Shown here: positions 11,851-23,325 of the stretch, one piece after another
How positions within the stretch are numbered: position 1 is the first letter of the stretch
How the letters are laid out: the number at the start of each line of letters is the position of its first letter
Assembly: GCA_021234155.1 (NCBI GenBank)
Contig: JAJEKV010000667.1
Location: forward strand, 57,997-121,996
Origin: Isoetes taiwanensis
Lineage: Eukaryota > Streptophyta > Lycopodiopsida > Isoetales > Isoetaceae
DNA: 64,000 nucleotides
Direction: 5' to 3'
Notes under the pieces: generated by a model
What the model saw: only the letters and a program-made list of their open reading frames with translations
Told to the model about the DNA's origin: nothing
Database searches by the model: none
Translations under genes and position numbers: made by a program

Positions 11851-14008
11851 ATATACGAGATACTTTTCCAATATAAATAAGAAGATAAGAATATAAATTT
11901 AGGTATTTATGCAAAGACACTTGTTCAAAGCTTTTCTCTCGCTAATTCTCGTTATGTTCAAATTAATATATATAGTCATGGCGGAGGCTCAATTCTTAGC
12001 GGTCTTCCTCATTGTATGTTTTTTTCATCGATGCGATATTCGTGGCATTATCGTCTTCCCCCTCCTGCCCAAGACTCAGCAGTGAAGTCTCCAAGGGGCT
12101 CATTGGTAGCACATTTCAAACCATCAAAATACTATTTATCATCTCAGATAGTTTGTAAGTATCATCCTATTATTGCAACCATATCATTCATGGTTATCAA
12201 ATGTTTTCTCACAATTTCTTTTGATCTAGGTGTGCTATTTTTCTCATGATGAATAAAGGTAATCGCAATAATCACGGGAGAATGACTAAGGTAAGTATTT
12301 ATATAGTTTTTATACGCTTTACCCTCTAATTAGGTATGTAAGTTTATGCATGGAGTTTTAATTTGTTGTGTAGAGGAAAGGGAAGAGTTTAGACAAAATA
12401 GGAGGAGGACTCCACGAGGTAGGGGCAATCGTGCTGATGTTCCAAGCAGCCAACCTCCACCTGTCACTACAGCAGCATGTTTGGGTATTAAGATAGCTTT
12501 TATAAAAATAATAAATAAATGGATTGTTTGTTGCGTGATATTTGTGCTTCGCAGCTCTCCCGCCGCTTCCCGCCTTCCTGCGCAAACATGTCTCCCTACC
12601 GAGAGAGAACAAATTGCAAAGATATTTTTGCCTCTTTGACACCAACGCCCGGTTAGCCTCCCATGAGACGCGTTTCAATTCCTATGCCCCATCGACATAG
12701 TGTTGATTATTGGCCTCCACGTTCTCGCGAGAATATCGAGGCCGGTAGACGTAGTATGGACTCCCGTTCTAGGCGTGAGATGGGAATAAATTTTTCTAGT
12801 GCAAGGAACTTGGAGGAGATTTCAACAGGTAAATATATATCCACTACGTACCAAACATTTCTTTGGTTGCAGGATGTTAAAGATGCTCATTCTCATTACT
12901 TCCCGTGTCAAGAGGTAGTGGAACAACGGACTCACAACGCTAAAAAAGGGCGATTTACGCATTACATGAATCATCGAGAGGGTTCGGGATCCCAAGGACA
13001 TCGTGAATCGCCTCGACTTGAGAGGTCCGGATCGACGACGCCGTGGTCACTAAAGAAGAGCGTCCATTTCGCTTTGTTTTAGACACGTAAGTCGGGCGGG
13101 TGATTTGGCCCGAATATACCCGACTATCATAATAATAATATTTTTTGGTGAAAGTTATGTGAACATATTATTTAAGATATCAACCTTAAATATTAGTACT
13201 TTGCCATCTAAATTTATTGTTTTGTTCATTCTCTTCACTTAGAATAAATTGTAAAGTGCTCAAAAGTTTCCCTATCGGACGGATATGTATATTGGACGGA
13301 GACATAAACAAGTTTTTATATACCCACCATTTATGCTTTAGGGACGATCTTCCTATGAGGGATGATGAGGGAAGTGTCTTTTTATACTACATCGAGGGAC
13401 GCGGTTTCAAACAATATCTCTCGTTTATGGCCTCACCGCGGTCTAGGGGAGTCGGCCTGGCGTTTATGACCAACCCGAATAGAGAGTAAAATGAAACAGA
13501 GTTTCCCAGAGATAGAAAAAGCAAGGAGCTTTAACTGGACGAAGCTCGTTTCGATGATGGGCGAGCTTATACGAAAAAGGAGGTACATGACCTAGTCATA
13601 GTCTTGTTTTTATTATTTTAATATTGCGTTGATCTATCGACTTATATCAAAGGCAAAGAGTGATTGATAAACTGAAGTCGGATTGCAAAAAAGTTGGAGG
13701 CGATTGGTCAAAAGTCCCTAAACCACTTAATCTCCACAAGGAAGATATCAAGGTATTTCTTATTTTTTTTGCCATTCGTTCACTTTAACTTGTGATAATG
13801 TTGTGTGCCTTGCAATCGATTGCATTCGAACGCAAAAGGATCCGTAACGTAAACATAGAGCTCTGACCGACAAAGCAAGCAACAAAAATGGACTAACTCC
13901 GCCTCATTTGGGCTCCAGCGGTCGGAAGGGTTTAAGCCATAGATTAAAGAATAGCTATATTAGTTCACATTAACTTTAATAAGAACTTTAAATGTCATTA
14001 GCTAATAC
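11851..14008 (+). pseudogene. decayed second gene of a CACTA-type element (5' part)
   Basis: Short frames occur at 12016-12249, 12346-12639, 12663-13082 and 13217-13489, separated by AT-rich, intron-like stretches. Features include a basic segment NRRRTPRGRGNRAD (near 12394-12435) and a segment ending in FLYYIEGRGFKQYLSF. The arrangement resembles the second (TNPA/Transposase_24-like) gene of plant CACTA elements, but no diagnostic motif is clear. The reading is interrupted by the insertion beginning at 14009 and seems to resume after 17576. Confidence 0.35.
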
Positions 14009-14096
14009 AAGTCGTATTTAATTAAAGTGGGACAAATCTCAATTTTGGGACTCTGATGAAAAAATGGGACTCATCAAAAAAAAAAAAAAAAAAAAA

Positions 14097-14450
14097 GAGG
14101 GGTAGAGGATAAGTTGGAAGAAGGGGCAGGGGGCATGGAGGGGAGGAGAGCAAAAGGGCAAAAGGAGGAGGGGGAGGGAGAGGGGGCACACCTTGATAAG
14201 GAGAAGGATAGGAGGAGAAAGAGGGAGGGGCCACACGTTGAAGAGGGGAAGGGGATAAGTTAGAAAGAAGGGGCAAGGGCAGCGAGGGGAGAGGAGAGCA
14301 AAAGGGCAAAGGAGGAGGGGGAGGGGATAAGCTGGAAGAAGGGAGAGGGGCGGGGCGGGGGAGGAGGGAGGGAGGGAAGGAGGGAGGGAGAGCAGAGGAG
14401 GGGGAGGAGCAAAGGAGGAGCGGGAGGGGCAAAGGGGGCAAGCCCCGCCT
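14097..14450 (+). repeat. polypurine tract (G/A-rich)
   Basis: For about 350 bp the + strand is nearly all G and A (runs such as ggaggagggggaggg). A 20-A run lies immediately before it. Such mirror-like homopurine DNA can form triplex (H-DNA) structure. Minus-strand Pro/Leu/Ser frames here are low-complexity artefacts. Confidence 0.8.
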
Positions 14451-15254
14451 CACCCCCCCCCCACAAAAAAAAAGTATTAATTATTAATATATAATTAATA
14501 ATTAATTAAGCAATTAGATAATTAATTAAATCTATTGATAAAATGAAACCTTTCTCGACCCACTAGTCGAGAAGGCAATCTAATTCCAGCACCAAAAAAG
14601 CACTGTGACTGAGGCAAAGAGGCAGCAAGGAACAAGCACCAAGGCAAACGAAAATCCATGGTACCAAAATCTCCATCTTCCGTGAACTTCCCGGTTTTTG
14701 CAAGGCTTTCCGCACTAAAGCTCCATTTCTATTCTTTGCCCTCAAGCTGGTACAAAAAGCTCCGGAGGCTAGAGAACGCAAAAAAGGGCTTGAATCTCGA
14801 AGCAATAATCCAGAAAATATCCCGACACGACAAAAGGGCCCTTTTGATCCGGGTTTCTACGGCCCAACTGGATAAAAAATCAAAGATCCAAGATGCAACG
14901 GGGGTTTTAACACTCGCATGGCACAAAGCGGCAAGCATGGATAACGAACGGCATCACTATAGAAGGCTGGTAATTTCAACACTCTGTATATCTCGCAATT
15001 TCAACACTCTCATATTTCAACTTAACGATCTAACTCCGCTTAGCTTGCTCCCTTTTTTAAAAGTCATAAATCCAAAGAAGAGGAAGACTCGCAAGCTCTT
15101 CTTCCGAATCGCTCAAGAAGACAAGCTCCTGCTTCAAAAATCAAAGAAAAGTTTCTTCTTTTGAAAGTTTCTTCAGAATAGCTGACGGCTCTGGCTCCTC
15201 CTACTGCTGCCGCCGCCATCGCTGAAATGGAGGCCTGGAGCCGTTTCTTCCAAG

Positions 15255-15370
15255 GTCTGAAATATGGAATACAATGGTCGGATTCAAATACAGCTCTGAA
15301 ATATGGAGATACAGCTCTGATTCAAATGGAATATAGTTCAAATATGAATACAGCTCTGATTCAAATGCCC
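15255..15370 (+). repeat. short tandem repeats with core ATACAGCTCTGATTCAAAT
   Basis: Three to four imperfect copies of a unit around AATATGGA-ATACAGCTCTGATTCAAAT lie in tandem. They belong to the interior of the 14009-17575 insertion. The DNA on either side (14560-15700) has no recognised gene despite a 168-codon open frame at 14658-15164. Confidence 0.6.
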
Positions 15371-15849
15371 CGGACTCCATCTTTGCAAGCCCCGGACCAA
15401 TAACCGCTTCTCAGCTTCTATTATATCTTCTAAATCGGCTACATCTGGGTCATTTTTTGCCTATTTTGGGCCAATCCGACAGGAATAAATCTACAAGGAA
15501 AGGGCACAAGCCAGAGCAGAATCGTCCAGAGCATCTCCATCTTCGGCATCTTCATCTTTGGCTCCAAGAAATGCAAGGGGAAGCATCTCTCTGCCTCTGT
15601 GGAGCGACGGATTTGAAATAAATGGAGGATTTCCTGAATACAGGTTCTGCCGCAGACCATAGCTCAAAATCTGGCTAAATTCCATCATCCTCTTGTGTTA
15701 CTTGCACTTCCTCTTGGTTGCAGATCTGCCGGTGGTACAAAAGCATCTGCGGCACAAAGGTGTGTACCAAATTTCAAAATTCAAATATTGGGGGGAAAAA
15801 AAGGCGGGGTATAAGAGTCTTGAAAATAAGTCCCGTAGAGTAGAGTAAA

Positions 15850-16160
15850 GTGAGTCTTGAAAATAAGTCACGTGGGCATAATATTTATATGGTGCATTAT
15901 TATTAGTTATAAGGGTAAGTATATTTATAAGGTGCATTATTATTAGTTATAAGGGTAAATTATTTTTAAGTTATAATGTGTATTATAGGTGCATGCATAT
16001 GTTGCTATTTACATGTGCATTAGGCATTACATCGAAAATACATAGGAAATTTATGGGGAGGGTATTTTTTCATAGAAAATACATAGGATATTGTGTTTAT
16101 TGAAAAAATACATAGTATAGGATATTGTCTTATTAGAAAATACATAGTATATAATTGTTT
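15850..16160 (+). repeat. local AT-rich duplications
   Basis: The block ggtgcattattattagttat, followed by aagggtaa, occurs twice about 40 bp apart (near 15891 and 15931). Variants of GAAAATACATAG(TATA)GGATATTGT recur at 16035-16150. These are simple internal duplications of the inserted element. Confidence 0.65.
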
Positions 16161-16344
16161 CATTTAAGAAAGCTATCTTTGAATAAAGCTATAGATAAAC
16201 ATTGACATATTAAAAAGGGAGACAAGTAGGCAAGTAGGTTCGCCACATTTGTTGTATGTTTGATCACATGTGAACAAAGGTATAGTAATATGATATGATG
16301 TTTGAAGGTTATTCATTTTCGAACCTTCTCGGACTTGTTGTGTT

Positions 16345-17060
16345 TTTCACTCCAAATGGCCTTAGACTTGTGTTTTTCATCTTGAAGGGCCTTAGACACG
16401 CGTTTTTTATTTTGAAGGGCCTTAGAACTATGTTTTCCACTCGGACCTATATTTTTTTACTTTGAAGGGCCTTGAAAGCGCCTTTTCGACTCATGAGTTG
16501 AGAAAGACCCTCAAACATGTGTTTTTTCGCTTTGAAAGTACGCCTTTCGACTCGCGAGTCGAGAAAGGTCTTTTGACCCCAAAAACCGTTTTTGCTTTGG
16601 TACGCTTTTCGACTTCGCGAGTCGAGAAAGGCCTTCTAACCCTTAAACCGTTTTTTAAACTTTGAGTCGCCTTTTCGACTCGCGAGTCGAGAAAGGCCTT
16701 CTAACCCCTAAAACTCGTTTTTTACTCTCAGATGCTTTTCTCGACCCACGAGTCGAGAAAGGCCCTAAAAAATTTCTTTGAAAAAAACTTTTTTTTCCTA
16801 GTTAAAAAAAAGGAAAAAAAAATTTTTTTTCTGACTCGTTACTCGACTCGCTGAAGTCGAGAAAAGGCCATTAGAGGGGCCTTGAGGGTTTTTCTCGACT
16901 CATGAAGTCGAGAACGGCCCTCAAAATTTTTTTTTGCCTACTTAGAAAAAGAAGGAATTTTTTTTCCTTGTTTTTTGTTTTTGGGCTCTAAGTTACATCA
17001 GGGGCCTTTCATTTCATGAGTCGAGAAAGGCCTCATACCTACATTCTTCGAGAAATGGCC
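16345..17060 (+). repeat. tandem array with palindromic core CGACTCGCGAGTCG
   Basis: Units of roughly 60-65 bp each carry a core like TTTTCGACTCGCGAGTCGAG followed by AAAGGCC. Copies lie near 16487, 16547, 16608, 16672, 16735, 16845, 16893 and 17010. The preceding part (16345-16470) is an array of a related, shorter unit with AAGGGCCTTAGA. One more core copy, TCTCGACCCACTAGTCGAGA, lies far upstream at about 14552-14571, near the other end of the element. Each core can fold into a short hairpin. This looks like a subterminal binding-site array. Confidence 0.8.
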
Positions 17061-17575
17061 CTTAGAACCGGTTGTTCTCTTATTTGTATTGTCTCAGAGC
17101 ATCACTTGCACTAACTTGATTTTGCCTTTCCAAAGACAAATCGCGAATGAAAGGACATGATCGGGAGCCATGTCGGGCTAAGCGTGTTCGATTTCTATTC
17201 TCTTCAAGTTGCTCTTGTGGCTTGGAACGCCGAGACCTTTGCTCTCAGTATGTTGTTCGAGGGGTGGTCCGGTGCTTAAGATGATGTAATATTTGTGTCA
17301 CCTCGACCATCATGGTATCTTCAACCATTGTAAACTTTGGTTTCAATCTAGAACTTTGATTTCAATCTTTAATGAATTTCCTTTGTTTCAGTTGCATTGT
17401 TCTTGTTCTCGACTCGCTAATCAGGGAAAACTGGAGGAAAGCTTCGATGCAGTAGTTCTAGACAAAAAATCAATTAAGGATAGTTTTCGGCCTGGGTGCT
17501 CTTTTTCATGTAAATTAATCAGGTTCTGAAAAAAAATGGGAATGGAATGAGTCCCACTTTAATTAAATACGACTT

Positions 17576-17945
17576 ATACTCGTCATATTGTCATAGACCT
17601 ATCTATACGGGTTTCCCCCTAGCAAGGAGCACGTACAAATAGCCACGGAACGTGGAGCTGTTTATATATATCAACAGTTATACGAAGAGGGAACTATCCC
17701 ACATCACGGAAATGCCAATGTGCGTTATATGTAATTATTATAATTCTATGAACTACATTAATGCCATGTTCTTTTGGTTTTTATAGGAAGCAGTGGAGGA
17801 GATGAACCAAGCCCTAGACGAGGACCCGGGGGGGTTCGACGAGGGAGCATCGAACTATGGTGGAGAGCCATCCAATTAGAGGGGTCCTCAAACTACTAAT
17901 TCGGATGACTACTCCACCGAATCTGACAGCGATTAGCTCTAGGCT
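17576..17945 (+). pseudogene. continuation of the interrupted CACTA-type gene (3' part)
   Basis: Immediately after the insertion a frame reads IATERGAVYIYQQLYEEG and on through HHGNANVRY (to about 17736). An intron-like gap (GTAATT ... TTATAG) follows, then EAVEEMNQALDEDPGGFDEG and an acidic C-terminus ending near 17936. The acidic tail and its position before a CACTA right end fit the second gene of a CACTA element. The domain is not recognised with certainty. Confidence 0.45.
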
Positions 17946-18059
17946 AAAAGGGTGGATACTCCCCTTAACGAGTCTTTTGTGATTATTTAAAATTTTAAAT
18001 ACAATACACGATTTGCAATTAAAAAAAAAGTGACATGCCCTTTTGCCTCTTGTACATCA

Positions 18060-18501
18060 TATTGTAATAATTATTTGAGCAAAACATTTTCTTTATTTTT
18101 TTATTTTTTTTTTATTTTTTTCTGGACGTCGCATGTGACGTATACACGTGGCTTTTTTTAATTGCACGTGGATTTTTCATTACACGTGGCTTTTTATTAC
18201 ACGTGATTTTTTAATTTTTTACGCAACGCCGCGATGTGACGGCGATATACACGCGGCTTTTTATATTACCGCGGATTTTTTTAAAATAGTACACGCGGGT
18301 CGCTGACGTCCGCTATACATCGCATCGCGACGCCTTTGTCAATGATGTCACGTCCACATCGCATATGTGTTCTCACAGCGCCGCATGCGACGCAGCGTCG
18401 ATGCGACGTGTCTCCGGACGCGTCGTCACGCGTGGTCGGACGTCATGGACGTGACCCGGACGCCGCTAAAGACGCCGCTAAATGACCTTTCTCCTGTTGT
18501 G
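18060..18501 (+). mobile_element. right subterminal region and terminus of a CACTA-type element
   Basis: Repeats of TACACGTGGCTTTTT and its GC-rich variant TACACGCGGCTTTTT fill 18130-18300. A GACGTC/CGCGAC-rich stretch follows, with two copies of GACGCCGCTAAA just before the end. The last bases, TTTCTCCTGTTGTG (18488-18501), are the reverse complement of CACAACAGGAGAAA, a variant of the CACTACAAGAAA-type terminus of plant CACTA elements. The DNA changes at exactly this point to an open hAT transposase frame. The matching left end was not found and probably lies before base 1. Confidence 0.65.
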
Positions 18502-20166
18502 ATTGATTTAGTGGGTTGTCCAGCACTAACCAAACAGTTGTATCAGAATGAACATGCTTGCCATGATTTTGTCGTGTATATTGGTGAGAGTTTGCATACT
18601 ACTTTGATAGAAAAGATGAAAAGCAGTCCATTTTTTGGAATTCAAGTTGATGAGTCAACAGATGTTGCCACCCAACAGCATCTCGTTTTTGTGTTAGTTA
18701 TTTGGAATATGGCAGCGAAGCAAAACATAGTTTGACCATCTTAAGGGTTAGAAAGGCTGATGCAAGCACATTATTTGATGCTTTGGTGGAGCACCTTAAA
18801 CAAGCTGGCCTTGACATGAACAAGTTAATTGGATTTAGCTCTGATGGAGCATCCACAATGACAAGTCATAGAACTGGTGTTGCAGCTAGATTGAAGAGTT
18901 TTTATCCCTACATGACCAGCATTCATTGCATTGCTCATCGTACTAATTTGCCTCTCCAGGATGCAGCGAAGGAGTCTACTATGTCTTGGATAGAAGATAT
19001 CAAAATGCTAGACAATGCAATTGCAACCCACTTTTCACGCAGCAGCAAATGATTGGAGAATTCAAGAGCTGGTATGCACGATTTTGCGATTAGAAGGGAT
19101 CCAAAGCATACGATGGTTGAGCAGGCATAATGCTACTGGTAAATTGTGTGAGGAATTGTCTACATCCTTGGAGTATTCAAAGGTAGAATCATTAGCCATC
19201 TTTTCTAAGTTATCCGATTTCAAAATGATTTGCCTGCTGTATTTTCTAGCTGATCTCCTTGGAGGTTGAACGATTTTGAGTAAGATGTTTCAAGATCGAA
19301 AAATTGACATAATCAGCATAAATGACCCTGCAAAAACTGTAATTTTAGCAATTTAGACCTATTATATTGATGTACCTGAAATAGATCTGAATGCTTATCA
19401 TCTTGATTCAAAGGGTTATCCTATAATCCCAGATTATGGGCCTCCGGCTGGCTAGTTGAAAGCTTTAAGGTCCTTGATACATGGAAATGAATTTAGAAGC
19501 TTCGAAATATCAAGGGAGATGGATGGGACAGATTTGAAAAATGTTATAGCTCAGCAGAAGGCATATGCCAAGGCCATATGTAATTACTTAGAAGTCAGAT
19601 TTAAATCCATTAAAACATTTTGGTGTTCTCTCCCCATTGAATATTCCCAAAATAGCTATCGGTCAAGAAAGTTTGGGGAAGAGAGCTTAGAGGAGCTGAT
19701 TAAGTTTTATGGCATGTCAAAGAAGGTGAAAGGATCGGGCAGAAATGATTTACACCTTTAATCAATGGAGATGATTTGAGACGTGATTATTCGATTACAA
19801 GCTTTATGCTTCAAAATTTAATTGGCAAAGATAAGAATTTGGATGAAGTGTGTTCAATAATTGCTTCAAGTCCAAGAAATGAAATCGTTACACAAATATT
19901 TTGACCTTACTTCAAATTGGTTCAAGTTCAATGTGCAAGTAATGCACTTTTGAGAGTAGTTTCAGCCATAGAACTATCAGTAAAAAGTTCCATGGAAACA
20001 ATTACTAGGTGATTGCTGTTTAAGTGCTTGTCTCTCTATTGTTGTAAATGGGCCTCCTCATGCAAGAGACTTTGACTTCACACAAAGCATAGAAGTATGG
20101 AAAAACAAGGCTGAGAAGTGTGGTCAGATTATTTACTCTGGAGAGCCAAGTCGCTATTCAGCTTAG
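18502..20166 (+). pseudogene. hAT-superfamily transposase (DUF4371/ZMYM-like type), broken
   Basis: The frame reads IEKMKSSPFFGIQVDESTDV (near 18607-18666), with the DExTD active-site block. It continues as LIGFSSDGASTMTSHRTGVA (18825-18884) and IHCIAHRTNLPLQDAAK (near 18921-18971), the next catalytic and structural blocks of this hAT subgroup. A WLSRHNATGKLCEELS segment lies near 19108-19160. The C-terminal dimerisation part is reduced to broken frames and ends with NGPPHARDFDFTQSIEVW (near 20047-20100) and a stop at 20164-20166. The N-terminal half and the BED zinc finger are missing, replaced at 18501 by the CACTA end. The usual length is 600-800 residues; this copy is dead. Confidence 0.85.
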
Positions 20167-20255
20167 TGGACTTTTTGAAAGGGATTTTTTGTGGATTGTA
20201 ATAGCTTTGTTATTCCATTTTGTAATACATATTTACCATAAAAATCTTAACTTTT

Positions 20256-20327
20256 GTTACTTTGTTCGTATTGTTGTCTAATTTTTTGGCTGTTACTTTG
20301 TTCGTATTGTTGTCTAACTTTTTGGCT
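20256..20327 (+). repeat. 36-bp tandem duplication
   Basis: A unit beginning gttactttgttcgtattgtt is present at 20256-20291 and again at 20292-20327, with one base different. It lies in the AT-rich 3' flank of the hAT remnant. Confidence 0.85.
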
Positions 20328-20445
20328 TAAGGCATTTTTCCGATAGTTTTAACTAGTTACAGGATTTGCCGGTTAGAAAAATTATAATCCGGTACCTTTA
20401 AATACTAGAAGGCATTTTCACTAGTAGAGGGAGTTTCTAATTTCG

Positions 20446-21126
20446 AACCCTGATAACAACGCGTACCACACAGGTACCAAAATGAATCCCTTTATGGCAA
20501 TGATAGGTAGGAACCCAAGGTTCTATACGGGGATGAATCAAGCCTTGAAAACTGATGCGGCTATCCATATGTTGGAAGATATGCAAGCCATATTATATCA
20601 GTGTAGGGCAAACTTAAAGAAGGCTCAAGGCCGAGCCAGGATAAGTGCCAATAAACATCATAGAGAGTTAACCTTCAAGGAAGGTGACTACGCATTTCTA
20701 CAGATTGTTTACCCTTCGGCACTCAAGGTAGGGACCTTGAAACCATTGGTCAAGGGAAAATTTCCCAAATTGACATCCCGATATGCTGGACGCTTCAAGG
20801 TGCTGAGAAGGATCAATGCAACATCATATGAGTTGGAGTTTCCAAATGGAATAGGAGTGCACCCTGTGTTCCATGTGAGCCAACTCAAGAGAGCAATATT
20901 ATTCACAGACAATGTTATAGCTCCTGCTACAACACCCCTTAGCTCAGAGGTATCTTTTGAGGTGATTCTAGACACTCGCGTTCTGAAGCTGCGCAATCGG
21001 AATATTGCAGAGTACTTGATCTTGTGGCAAAATCGACCACTTTCCAAGGCCGCGTGGGAGAGTGAAGAGGATGTGCAACAAAACCCTGACCTGACTCAAA
21101 ACTCGTGGAGGCCACGAAAGGTTTAA
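20446..21126 (+). pseudogene. Ty3/gypsy chromovirus integrase C-terminus with chromodomain
   Basis: The frame reads NNAYHTGTKMNPFMAMIGR, the end of the integrase core (compare YHxSxGMSPFExxYGR). It then has the GPF-like region (FKVLRRINATSYELEFPNG and VHPVFHVSQLKRA), and a C-terminal chromodomain with FEVILDTRVLKLRNRNIAEY, LILWQNRPLSKAAWE. The frame is open for 214 codons from the Met at 20482 and has no shift, so it is younger than most pieces here. Upstream gag, protease, reverse transcriptase and the integrase catalytic core are absent: the element is 5'-truncated at about 20446. In chromoviruses the chromodomain steers integration to marked chromatin. Confidence 0.9.
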
Positions 21127-21340
21127 TCGAGTCAATATGAGGCTAGTTACCTAAATGAAGATAAATTGGGAACTTGCATCAGGGATGGCAAGTAGGATGT
21201 CCACCAACAATGAGCTACGAAACCATGATCACTAGGTGACCCGAGGAATGGGTTTCCGAACGGACTAATGAAACCATGGTCACTAGGTGACCTAGGGAAC
21301 GGGTTTCGAAAAGCTCCCACCATTCTTGAGGACTAAGGAT

Positions 21341-22580
21341 TTGAAGGGAGATATGTTATAGACATGGGGCATGACCATTTGTTAAATTAATAAAGTTAGC
21401 TATGCTAAAAATTCACTTTTAAAGTGGTGACATGGAATGATGCCATTGGGTCAAAGGAAAACCGTAAAAGTTCAAGAAGAACAGCATGGAAGGTCACGGC
21501 CACCAAGCCTTCATCTAATTGCCTTGGAGGAAGTGAATCGATCTGAAGAGCCGCTGTGGGTCGATTTTAGAGTTTCGGCCCCTTTGGCTTTCCATTGATC
21601 CAAGAATCAAGAGCTATGGTGGAGTATTTAAGAAAGGCCCTTTTGAGGGTAGCAACTCGGTTCTTCAAGGAAGAGCTTACTGTAATCCATTCTTGCAAGT
21701 CCATTGATCCTCTGAGGGCATTTCTAGAAGAACCAAAGATTCTTCTCTGCACTGGTAGGGGAGTCTGGAACTCCGAGGGTGAGGCAGCAGTGTTGAATGC
21801 GGCTCTTGGCGGCGACCAAACCAAGAACTATTACATGAAGATATCCTCTTGCATCTTCCTCATGTTCTAGTTGTTTCTAGGTTTCTAGGAGGTTCCGTAA
21901 CATTCCAGAACCTACATGCATGTGCGACATTTGGCGCGATCTTCTTCATTGGAGTGGCATGACTATGATTGTTGGCCTAAATATATATATTAGCATCTCA
22001 TTCTTGTCAAACCATTCCAGTTCAACACCAGGTATGAGCTTCTCTTGTTTCTAGCTCTTGCTTTTGCTCTGTTCTTGCTCTTGCCTTAGTCTTACCCATG
22101 TTCTTACTTCTTGCTCTTGATCTTGTGGATGTTCTCGGGCCTTCTTGGTCATGTGTTCTTGGTTGCCCTTTGGGCCATTGTATATATTATTCTTGTTATA
22201 GTACGTTGCTTCTAGTTTATATATGTATTTCTCTTGCACTTTCTTGTATCTAGCTCGTAGGCTCATGACAGTTTAAATTGGAATCCATGTATTGGTGTTC
22301 TAGTTTGCTCTGAATCTAGGTTATTTCTGTCTTCATGTTTTATATTTTGCCATCATGGAGGAGATCCTGCCTACTTGTTCAAGTATTTAACTATTGCAGT
22401 TGGACAATAAATAGCTTTGGGAATGGGTAGCTTCCCATGAGTCCACTTCTAGCTCTGGATTGAGGCCCTCAGAGGCTAAGATTAATTTGTCTGAGAAGTG
22501 TGATGGCAACGGATGGCACTCGGTCCAAGCTCTGTGGGTTTTTAAATCAAATTCAATTTGTGCCTCATAGATACCCGACA
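21341..22580 (+). mobile_element. polypurine tract and putative 3' LTR of the truncated chromovirus
   Basis: After the coding region comes TTCTTGAGGACTAAGGATTT, then GAAGGGAGATA (polypurine tract, 21343-21353) and then TGTTATAGACATGGGG, typical of a Ty3/gypsy 3' LTR starting with TG at 21354. A possible end is the CA of ATACCCGACA near 22579. The LTR interior holds an ATATATATATTAG TATA-like stretch near 21978 and a CT-rich, CTCTTG-repeating stretch (22030-22140). With no 5' LTR to compare, the right end is uncertain. Confidence 0.6.
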
Positions 22581-22737
22581 GTTTCACATATGTAGGTTGT
22601 ATATAACATGTGGGGATTTTTTGACCCTAAAGCGTACAAATACGTATGGGAAGGGAGAAGTGGCCAAGAAAACCAAGCTATTAAGCTTAGATGTGTTGTC
22701 TCTAAAGCGAGTTGTGATTATTCCAGTCAGATCTCGT

Positions 22738-22835
22738 AGTCGACTTAACTCACATTTAATTAAAGTGGGTCAGATTCTGACATTTGGGTCTCATGTTGAA
22801 AATGGAACTCATGCTAAAAGATTTTTTTTTTTTTG
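22738..22835 (+). repeat. diverged end copy related to the 14009-17575 insertion
   Basis: The block TTTAATTAAAGTGGG and the following bases match the left end at 14018-14075 with about a dozen changes. The shared order is TTTGGG-CTC-TG-TGAAAA-GG-ACTCAT and then a homopolymer. It marks a second, decayed member or end of the same family. No partner end was found nearby. Confidence 0.5.
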
Positions 22836-23229
22836 AATTGAATGCTTGAATAGAATTACACATCATACACCAAGAACTGGGTCACTTGTTTTCCTCATAA
22901 ATTTTACAAACCACGAGTTGAGAAAGTTTTCAAGCTTCTCAATATTATCTACCCTCGTACAGTGCTATAGCATGAAGGTTGCTCATGGCTTTATCCATCT
23001 CCCTTATGGGGATCTTGTGGGTCTTGTCCTTTGAAATGTGATAAATTGGATATGACCATACCACACACTCTACCAATATTCCCTCCTTTGAAGATCAGCA
23101 TGATTTGCCCTCCACTCTTCTCCCAGCAGTCAGTGTATTGCTCCTTCAAGTTGCCCTTCTTGTGCCTTCCAATGGGTTCCCAATATTGAATTTGGAATCC
23201 AGATTAACTCCTCTCCATCAAGCAAACAC

Positions 23230-23325
23230 GGCAGAGAGAGAGAGGGAGGGGGAGGGAGTGAGGGGAGGGGTGGAGGGAGGAGGGGAGGAGGAGGAGGGGA
23301 GAGGGAGAGAGGATTGCATGAGGCA
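23230..23325 (+). repeat. GA/GGA-rich low-complexity tract
   Basis: About 95 bp of nearly pure G and A (gagagagagagggaggggga and similar). It is a degenerate microsatellite. Confidence 0.85.

Larger units (their letters stand above)
14009..17575. mobile_element. 3567-bp insertion with perfect 25-bp TIRs and ATAC target duplication
   Basis: The left end is aagtcgtatttaattaaagt plus gggac (14009-14033). The right end is its exact reverse complement (17551-17575). ATAC flanks both sides (14005-14008 and 17576-17579) and looks like a 4-bp target-site duplication. Inside are a poly-A run, a long purine-only tract, a region with short frames, several local duplications and an array of CGACTCGCGAGTCG palindromes. 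No transposase is recognisable, so this is a non-autonomous DNA transposon of a type I cannot assign; 4-bp duplication does not fit hAT (8 bp) or MULE (9 bp). Confidence 0.75.

Noticed and set aside
14022-14453. Minus-strand 143-codon Pro/Leu-rich frame
   Set aside because: It is the complement of the polypurine tract, a simple-sequence artefact.
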